NCBI GenBank assembly: GCA_020439605.1
Contig: JAGQSI010000135.1
Coordinates: 1-5,133 of the forward strand
Direction: 5' to 3'
Source: Acidimicrobiales bacterium
GTDB lineage: Bacteria > Actinomycetota > Acidimicrobiia > Acidimicrobiales > Iamiaceae
Length of the DNA: 5,133 nt
Below, piece by piece: positions 1 to 4,596 of the stretch (position 1 is the first letter of the stretch; each line of letters opens with the position of its first letter). The notes below the pieces were generated by a model, which had not been told where the DNA came from, searched no databases, and saw only the letters and a list, made by a program, of their open reading frames with translations. Made by a program: the position numbers and the translations under genes.

Positions 1-327
1 GAACGTTCCCTAGCGGACTTCGCGTCGGGCAAGCTTGCTGTGCTGGTCGCTACAGATGTTGCCGCTCGGGGAATCCATGTGGACGACGTGGACATCGTCA
101 TTCATTTCGACCCGGCAGAGGACCACAAGACCTACCTGCATCGTTCTGGGCGAACCGCGCGCGCTGGCGAGAGCGGGCTCGTGGTTACGTTGCTGTTGTG
201 GGATCAAGAACTTGAGGTCAAGCGTCTTCAGAAGCGTCTTGGCGAGGACCAACCAATGCCTGAGGTGTTCTCCAACAACCCGATCCTGGCTGATCTCACC
301 AACTGGGAACCGGTGGACAAGGTCTGA
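1..327 (+). CDS. DEAD-box ATP-dependent RNA helicase, C-terminal part (5' truncated)
   Basis: The reading frame is open from base 1 and ends at TGA 325-327, giving the last 108 residues of a superfamily 2 helicase; the start lies upstream of the window. The second RecA-like domain is recognisable. Motif V reads ATDVAARGIHV (window residues 17-27) and motif VI reads HRSGRTARAG (47-56), which supplies the arginine fingers for ATP hydrolysis. The first residues (ERSLADFASGK) match the helix before motif V. Family knowledge: DEAD-box proteins unwind short RNA duplexes using ATP, typically in ribosome assembly, RNA decay or cold adaptation. The tail after motif VI is short, about 50 residues, with no extra RNA-binding domain and no basic or Gly-rich extension. 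The N-terminal domain with the DEAD box itself is not visible, so the exact subfamily cannot be assigned. It is followed by a separately controlled leader, so it probably does not belong to the methionine operon. Confidence 0.93.
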   Translation, partial: ERSLADFASGKLAVLVATDVAARGIHVDDVDIVIHFDPAEDHKTYLHRSGRTARAGESGLVVTLLLWDQELEVKRLQKRLGEDQPMPEVFSNNPILADLTNWEPVDKV

Positions 328-343
328 CCCAACCGAATACTTG

Positions 344-374
344 TTGCCATTTGAGGTGCGCTAGCGCCTACGAT
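344..374 (+). promoter_or_regulatory. Possible promoter for the metX leader
   Basis: A TACGAT hexamer at 369-374 resembles a -10 element (TAnnnT). TTGCCA at 344-349 could serve as the -35 element with a 19-nt spacer, which is slightly long. Transcription would begin around 380-382, directly at the 5' strand of riboswitch stem P1, which is where a riboswitch transcript would be expected to start. A promoter is needed somewhere between the helicase stop and the aptamer, but these hexamers are weak matches and were chosen by eye. Confidence 0.3.
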
Positions 375-380
375 GGATGA

Positions 381-491
381 GTCATCAAGAGTGGCCCGCT
401 TCGGTGGGTCCGGCAACCTGGGACGGACACCCAAGGTGCCTCCTGCCTTCGGGTGGGGATGTGGCCAGTTCGCTGGCAACTGAAGTGTCCG
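381..491 (+). promoter_or_regulatory. SAM riboswitch aptamer, SAM-IV or SAM-I/SAM-IV variant type
   Basis: This leader RNA is expected to bind S-adenosylmethionine and lower expression of the methionine genes behind it. Seen in the sequence: the SAM-I/SAM-IV core words ATCAAGAG (384-391), CGGCAACC (411-418) and AAGGTGCC (433-440). P1 pairs CATC 383-386 with GATG 458-461. P2 is 393-399 with 404-410. P3 is 417-422 with 430-436, with one bulged A. P4 is 442-447 with 452-457. P5 is 464-468 with 473-477. The P3 loop CGGACA (424-429) is exactly complementary to TGTCCG (486-491), six base pairs. A pseudoknot from the P3 loop to the sequence 3' of P5 is the hallmark of SAM-IV and the SAM-I/IV variant. 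P2 is a plain 7-bp hairpin with no room for the kink-turn of SAM-I. P1 is short at 4 bp. The position directly upstream of metX agrees. The family is firm; the exact subclass is less so. Confidence 0.9.
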
Positions 492-548
492 GGGACCCTC
501 CCCGCCGCTGGCACCTGGTGACTATCGCATCGGAACGAAGGAGGAGTC
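492..548 (+). promoter_or_regulatory. Riboswitch expression platform and metX ribosome binding site
   Basis: This stretch links the aptamer to the metX start. The Shine-Dalgarno sequence AAGGAGG is at 538-544, only 4 nt before GTG 549. CCTCC at 497-501 can pair with GGAGG at 540-544 and so mask it. The same bases can instead form a hairpin, GGGGA 491-495 with TCCCC 499-503; its first G is also the last base of the aptamer pseudoknot. GGCACCTGGTGACT (510-523) can pair with two parts of the aptamer (434-440 and 380-386). No stem followed by a T-run is present, so control is more likely at translation than by intrinsic termination. Which pairing prevails with bound SAM is inference. Confidence 0.55.
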
Positions 549-1781
549 GTGGATCACCAAAGTACCCATTGGGCCGACAGCGACTCCTTTGCTGTTCCAC
601 CGTGGATCCAACCTCACTCGAGCACGGTGCCGGCCACTGGGGCATGGCGTCCATGGGATCATCCGGGCCAACGGCGTTTCATGAAGACAGCAATGGATCG
701 CGCTTTCGTGCTCGAAGGCGGCGGCCAGCTTCACGACATCACGATCGCGTTCGAGACCTGGGGGACGCTCAACGAGGATGCGTCCAATGCAGTTCTGGTG
801 TGTCACGCGCTAACTGGTGATGCCCACGCGAGTGGCCCGGCCGGCGACGGCCACGCCACCCCCGGTTGGTGGGACGAGCTGATCGGCAAGGCCAAACCGC
901 TCGACACCGAGCGGTGGTTCGTTGTGTGCGTGAACGTTCTTGGAGGATGTCAGGGCTCTGCTGGCCCGGCGTCGCCACTGCCCGACGAGCCGGGTTTCTA
1001 CGGCCCTCACTTCCCAGTTGTGTCCATCCGTGACATGGTCAGAACCCAGGCTCGGGTTGCAGATACTTTGGGCATCGACAAATGGCATGCGGTCATCGGT
1101 GGATCCATGGGCGGAATGCAGGCTCTTGAATGGGCGGTGATGTACCCGGAGCGGGTTCAGCGACTGGTGGCCATCGCAACCTGCACCGCGGCGTCTGCAC
1201 AACAGATTGCGTGGTGGAGCACCGGTCGTAGGGCTATCGCATTGGATCCGAAATGGCGTGACGGTCACTACTACGACGCTGCGCCCGGTGATGGCCCTCA
1301 TGCTGGGTTGGCTCTGGCAAGACAGATCTCACAGGTCACGTTTCGCTCAGATGATGTGTTCACCGACCGCTTTGGTCGTGAGCCAGTAGAGCCACTTCAT
1401 GGGCGTTTTGAGATGTGGCAACGCTTCGAGGTGGAGCGTTACCTCGACTATCACGGGATCAAGCTCGCAAGACGCTTTGATGCCAACAGCTATCTGCTAC
1501 TCACCAAGGCCATGGATCTCCATGACTTGGGCCGTGGGCGAGGGGGGATGGCTGCTGCGATCAAGCGGATTTCGGCGCCGGTGCTTTCAATGGGGATCAC
1601 CTCAGACATTCTTTATCCAGAACGTCAGTCCCGTGAGTTGGCGGACCTGGTGGATCAAGCCGGTGGCTCGGCCCTTTATCGCCAGATCGACAGCCCTCAC
1701 GGCCACGACGCCTTTCTTATCGACATAGACCAGGTTGCTGCTGCGCTGGTCCCTTTCTTGGAGCTTTCCGTTGACAACTGA
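549..1781 (+). CDS. metX: Homoserine O-acetyltransferase MetX
   Basis: This alpha/beta-hydrolase-fold enzyme transfers an acyl group, usually acetyl from acetyl-CoA, to the hydroxyl of homoserine; it is the committed cytoplasmic step to methionine. The product is 410 residues. The nucleophile elbow GGSMGG (184-189) places the catalytic Ser at 186. Asp353 in TSDILYP and His386 in SPHGHDAFL complete the triad. CHALTG (85-90), LGGCQGS (131-137) and the early GGGQLHDITIAFETWGTLN region are typical of MetX. GTG 549 is chosen because AAGGAGG lies just upstream and because residues 30-44 (TGAWRPWDHPGQRRF) resemble the N-terminal segment of actinobacterial homologues; starting at ATG 681 would remove this. 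It sits directly behind a SAM riboswitch and overlaps the next gene by 11 bp. Some MetX-family members use succinyl-CoA instead, and sequence reading alone does not exclude that. Confidence 0.95.
   Translation: MDHQSTHWADSDSFAVPPWIQPHSSTVPATGAWRPWDHPGQRRFMKTAMDRAFVLEGGGQLHDITIAFETWGTLNEDASNAVLVCHALTGDAHASGPAGDGHATPGWWDELIGKAKPLDTERWFVVCVNVLGGCQGSAGPASPLPDEPGFYGPHFPVVSIRDMVRTQARVADTLGIDKWHAVIGGSMGGMQALEWAVMYPERVQRLVAIATCTAASAQQIAWWSTGRRAIALDPKWRDGHYYDAAPGDGPHAGLALARQISQVTFRSDDVFTDRFGREPVEPLHGRFEMWQRFEVERYLDYHGIKLARRFDANSYLLLTKAMDLHDLGRGRGGMAAAIKRISAPVLSMGITSDILYPERQSRELADLVDQAGGSALYRQIDSPHGHDAFLIDIDQVAAALVPFLELSVDN
1760..1763 (+). promoter_or_regulatory. Ribosome binding site for the PLP enzyme, inside metX
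   Basis: GGAG lies 7 nt before TTG 1771, inside the last codons of metX. It supports the TTG start and translational coupling. The in-frame ATG at 1735 would add 12 residues unlike the family, and GTG 1789 has no comparable site. Confidence 0.55.
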
Positions 1782-2961
1782 TCCATCCGTGCCACCGCTT
1801 CATCCCGACACTGTTGCTATTCGTTCAGGGCGAATGGGAGACGGGCAGTCTCTGGCACCGGTGTTGTGGCCAACCTCCACATTTGCGCTCGGTTCTGTGG
1901 CCGAGGCCCGCAAGCTGGCCACCACCGTTGGCTCAGATCGCTTCTACAGCCGCTATGGCAACCCTTCAGTGTCCGGTTTCGAAGATGCGATTGCTCGTCT
2001 TGAAGGCGCCGAGGCCGCAAGGGCGTTCTCGTCCGGAATGGGGGCAGTTTCCGGGGTGGTTCTCGGTCTTTGTTCCACCGGGGACCACATCGTGGCACAA
2101 CGCCAGATCTATGCGGCCACCCAGTTGTTGTTCCAAGCGGTTTGTCCGCGCTTTGGCATCGACGTGACCTTTGTCGACGGCACTAAGCCGGGCGCTTTCG
2201 CCGAAGCCGTGATCCCTGGCAAGACCACCATGGTTTATGCGGAGACTCCGGCCAACCCGAAGCTCGATGTCATAGACCTCGATGAACTCGGCGCGATAGC
2301 AGGGCCGGTAACAGTGGTGGACGCAACCTTTGGCCCACCAGTGATTCAACAGCCGCTTCGACACGGGGTTGATCTCGTGGTTCATTCCGCCACCAAAGGA
2401 ATCGCTGGACACAACGATGCGACCCTCGGTGTGGTTGCTGGCAGCAAGGAACTTATCGACTGGCTCTGGGGTTTCGCAGTGCTCCAAGGTGCGTGTGCGT
2501 CGCCCTATGACGCACTCAACGCGACCCGTGGAATCCGGACCTTGCCGGTGAGAGTTGCTCGTCAGTGCGAAAGCGCCCTGGCAATCGCTGAGGCACTTGA
2601 AGCCAACCCGCACGTGGAATCGGTTCGCTATCCGTGGCTGGAGTCTCACCCCCAATACGAGCTGGCCAAGAAGCAGATGTCTGGCGGAGGAACCCTCGTC
2701 ACCTTCGATGTGGCTGGCGGCGTTGATGGCGGTGCACGCTTCATCGAGGCACTCGAAATTGTACAGCATGCAACTTCGTTGGGCGGGCCAGAAACACTGG
2801 CCACCCATCCGGCCTCCACTACCCACGTGAACTTGTTGCCCGAAGAGCTCGAAGCCAATGGGATCGGCCAGGGAACCATCCGTTTGTCGGTTGGTCTCGA
2901 ACATGTCTCTGATCTGATAGCGGATCTGACTCGTGCCCTGGACATAGTCGCTTCGGCCTGA
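1771..2961 (+). CDS. PLP-dependent Cys/Met metabolism enzyme, probably O-acylhomoserine sulfhydrylase
   Basis: A 396-residue fold-type I trans-sulfuration enzyme. PLP residues are intact: YSRYGNP (59-65) for the cofactor phosphate of the partner subunit, SGMGA (88-92), Tyr114 for ring stacking, Asp184 in VVDATFGPP for the pyridine nitrogen, and Lys209 in HSATKG for the Schiff base. SLGGPETLATHPASTTH (336-352) and Arg371 in TIRLSVGLE bind the substrate carboxylate. Overlap with metX suggests it uses MetX product, most simply with sulfide to give homocysteine (MetZ/MetY role). SHPQYELAKKQMSGGGT (292-308) resembles mycobacterial MetZ as I recall it. Against methionine gamma-lyase, the Cys found two residues after the stacking Tyr in that enzyme is Ala116 here. 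However, SLGG followed by Glu341 is closer to cystathionine gamma-synthase/lyase, so reaction specificity is open and I give no symbol. The length suits MetZ/CGS rather than the longer MetY (about 430). Start TTG 1771 has GGAG 7 nt upstream. Confidence 0.88.
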   Translation: MTTDPSVPPLHPDTVAIRSGRMGDGQSLAPVLWPTSTFALGSVAEARKLATTVGSDRFYSRYGNPSVSGFEDAIARLEGAEAARAFSSGMGAVSGVVLGLCSTGDHIVAQRQIYAATQLLFQAVCPRFGIDVTFVDGTKPGAFAEAVIPGKTTMVYAETPANPKLDVIDLDELGAIAGPVTVVDATFGPPVIQQPLRHGVDLVVHSATKGIAGHNDATLGVVAGSKELIDWLWGFAVLQGACASPYDALNATRGIRTLPVRVARQCESALAIAEALEANPHVESVRYPWLESHPQYELAKKQMSGGGTLVTFDVAGGVDGGARFIEALEIVQHATSLGGPETLATHPASTTHVNLLPEELEANGIGQGTIRLSVGLEHVSDLIADLTRALDIVASA

Positions 2962-2980
2962 AGGATCAGGGCAAAGAGTT

Positions 2981-3025
2981 GGTCTCAGCCGTCGAGGTCT
3001 CACCCGTCGAGGTCTCACCCGTCGA
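2981..3025 (+). repeat. Three tandem copies of a 15-bp unit
   Basis: The unit GGTCTCACCCGTCGA is present at 2996-3010 and 3011-3025, with a one-base variant (AGCC for ACCC) at 2981-2995. The array ends in GGTACC, and GAGGTACCTC at 3024-3033 is a perfect 10-bp palindrome overlapping the last copy. It occupies the gap between the PLP enzyme and the glycosylase. There is no T-run or long stem, so it is not a recognisable terminator; its function is unknown. Confidence 0.85.
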
Positions 3026-3068
3026 GGTACCTCTGGCGGCATGGTCCTCTGACGACAAGGTTGGTTGA

Positions 3069-3866
3069 GTGCCCGAACTCATAGAGATCGAGATCTACCG
3101 GCAGGTGGCCGAGCGTGCAGTTGGGGCAAGCGTTGCATCGGTGGATGCACCCGACGGTTGGTACATCAAAGGAGGGCCAACCCCGAGCGAGGTGTGCTCA
3201 GCGCTGGAAGGCGCCACCATCTCATCCACCGACCGGGTTGGGAAGCTGCTGTTGTTGAACATGGGGGAGAAGCGGCCGCTGCTCGGGCTGCGCTTCGGGA
3301 TGACTGGTCGGCTGGTATACGGCGAGTTCGCTCCCATCGAGGTGTTGGAATATTCCTCGAACAGAGATGATCCGAAGTGGGATCGTTTTGCTCTGTGGCT
3401 AGATGATGGAACCCGCCTGAGGATCTCAGATCCGCGACGCCTCGGCGGTGTGGAACTGGACCCGGACCTTGCCTTGATCGGCCCAGATGCATGGGGTCTT
3501 TCGACCGAGGATCTCAATGCGGCGCTGCACAATTCGCAGGCGCCGTTGAAGGCACGACTATTGGATCAGTCCAAAGTTGCAGGCCTCGGAAACCTGTTGG
3601 TGGACGAAACATTGTGGCGAGCGCATCTGGCCCCGGATCGAACGGCGTCGTCTTTAAGGTCAGCTGAGATCTCACATCTACGAGATGTCATTGTCGCCAC
3701 GATCGATGATCTCTACGAGCGTGGTGGATCACATATGGGTGATCTCCAGGCTCATCGGCACCGTGACGGGACGTGTCCGAGGTGTGGAAAACGGCTGGCT
3801 CGCCAAAGCATCGGAGGACGGACCACTTACTGGTGTGGTGCTTGCGTAGAGGCTGCGGGTCGTTGA
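3069..3866 (+). CDS. Fpg/Nei-family DNA glycosylase/AP lyase
   Basis: A 265-residue base-excision repair enzyme of the formamidopyrimidine-DNA glycosylase/endonuclease VIII family, which removes oxidised bases and nicks the abasic site. The start at GTG 3069 is fixed by chemistry: after fMet removal, Pro2 is the nucleophile and Glu3 the acid (MPELIEIE). AAGG at 3057-3060 is a modest ribosome binding site. Lys59 in RVGKLLLL matches the conserved DNA-binding Lys, and GMTG (77-80) holds the Met that fills the space of the flipped base. LKARLLDQSKVAGLGNLLVDETLWRA (160-185) is the helix-two-turn-helix region. Cys236, Cys239, Cys256 and Cys259 form the zinc finger, with Arg251 in its tip. DPRRLGG (121-127) has Leu where E. 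coli Fpg has Phe110. The stretch from GGSHMGD to the first zinc Cys is clearly shorter than in classic Fpg, so the lesion-capping loop looks reduced. This suggests an actinobacterial Fpg/Nei paralogue rather than orthodox MutM. Confidence 0.92.
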   Translation: MPELIEIEIYRQVAERAVGASVASVDAPDGWYIKGGPTPSEVCSALEGATISSTDRVGKLLLLNMGEKRPLLGLRFGMTGRLVYGEFAPIEVLEYSSNRDDPKWDRFALWLDDGTRLRISDPRRLGGVELDPDLALIGPDAWGLSTEDLNAALHNSQAPLKARLLDQSKVAGLGNLLVDETLWRAHLAPDRTASSLRSAEISHLRDVIVATIDDLYERGGSHMGDLQAHRHRDGTCPRCGKRLARQSIGGRTTYWCGACVEAAGR

Positions 3867-3885
3867 GCGATAACCTCTTGACCTC

Positions 3886-4545
3886 GTGACCGTTCGACCT
3901 CGTCCCCTGGCCCTAGCGGTTGCATTATTGGTGGCCTTGTTCGTTGGCGTGTGGTCGGGTGGATCAGCGGTCCAGGCGCAAGATCAGGCCATCAAGGCTC
4001 AGGTTGCTACCACGATCGCGGCTACTTCGGTCGAGACCACAGTTGCAGGGGATCCTGCTGATGTCGGAACCTCCGCGGGTGAAGGAACCACCGACACTGT
4101 GGAACAGGTGACCCAGAGCGAAGGCTCACAAAGCAGCCTGCTAACCGAATCGCGTAAGCTCGTAGCAACAATTGCAGGCTTGGTGCTGTGCGCGTTGGCA
4201 CTAACAGTTCTGACCGTGAGGTACTGGAAGGTGACCTCACCCAAACGGCTTGCAGCGCTCGATTCGGGGCCACATACCGGCACCGAAGATGCGATCGCTA
4301 TCGCTGTTGAGTCGGCCGCTACTGACGCATCCCCTACTGATGCTGCTGGCGCCGTGGAGACGGTCTCGATCCCTTCTACTTTGGAAAATCCGGTAGTGGT
4401 GCTTGGTGACGAACCATCTGGTTCCGATACCGGCTATGAACCGATGGGCACTGGCGAACATGATCGGGTGGTGGTCAAGTCCACCATCGTGAGGCCGGGA
4501 GCGAGATCTCGTGCGGCAGCGCTCAAGAGCGCTAAAGACAACTGA
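3886..4545 (+). CDS. Hypothetical membrane protein with signal sequence and one internal membrane span
   Basis: A 219-residue protein I do not recognise. Residues 3-7 are basic, and 8-23 (LALAVALLVALFVGVW) form a hydrophobic core, followed by AVQA at 28-31, a plausible signal peptidase site. Residues 32-90 are rich in Thr, Ser, Ala and Glu without Cys and look disordered. Residues 92-112 (LVATIAGLVLCALALTVLTVR) form a clear membrane helix followed by Lys115, Lys120 and Arg121. By the positive-inside rule the Thr/Ser-rich part is outside and the 105-residue acidic, low-complexity tail is in the cytoplasm, ending in a basic patch (RPGARSRAAALKSAK). GTG 3886 is the first possible start after an in-frame TAA at 3871, and lies 19 nt after the glycosylase stop. 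No good Shine-Dalgarno site is visible, so translation may be coupled or weak. Composition resembles actinobacterial envelope proteins, but no function can be assigned. Confidence 0.72.
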   Translation: MTVRPRPLALAVALLVALFVGVWSGGSAVQAQDQAIKAQVATTIAATSVETTVAGDPADVGTSAGEGTTDTVEQVTQSEGSQSSLLTESRKLVATIAGLVLCALALTVLTVRYWKVTSPKRLAALDSGPHTGTEDAIAIAVESAATDASPTDAAGAVETVSIPSTLENPVVVLGDEPSGSDTGYEPMGTGEHDRVVVKSTIVRPGARSRAAALKSAKDN

Positions 4546-4583
4546 TCTGATTCTGCTCGCCTACTCTCAACAGAGTTCTAACT

Positions 4584-4588
4584 AGGAG
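4584..4588 (+). promoter_or_regulatory. Ribosome binding site for the zinc-ribbon protein
   Basis: AGGAG is 8 nt before ATG 4597 and 5 nt before the alternative GTG 4594, which is in the same frame and would add a single residue. It lends independent support to the downstream reading frame, which has no stop in the window. Confidence 0.6.
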
Positions 4589-4596
4589 TTGACGTG

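Noticed and set aside
354..369. GC-rich palindrome GCGCTAGCGC after the helicase, as a terminator
   Set aside because: The stem is short and no T-run follows; it also sits between the candidate -35 and -10 elements. At most a weak hairpin.
377..820. Open frame on the + strand across the leader and the start of metX
   Set aside because: It runs through the riboswitch in a different frame from metX and has no family similarity; structured RNA explains the leader better.
681..1781. Internal ATG at 681 as the metX start
   Set aside because: No ribosome binding site precedes it, and it would remove the TGAWRPWDHPGQRRF segment that resembles other actinobacterial MetX proteins.
2981..3033. The 15-bp repeats as a CRISPR array or attachment site
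   Set aside because: The units are directly abutting, without spacers, too short for CRISPR repeats, and there is no integrase or tRNA nearby.
1966..3042. Long open frame on the - strand (358 codons) opposite the PLP enzyme
   Set aside because: It lies antisense to a gene with intact family motifs, its translation is Arg- and His-rich with no recognisable domain, and long antisense frames are common opposite GC-rich genes.
3166..3492. - strand open frame opposite the glycosylase
   Set aside because: A shadow of a gene whose catalytic Pro-Glu, helix-two-turn-helix and zinc finger are all intact on the + strand.
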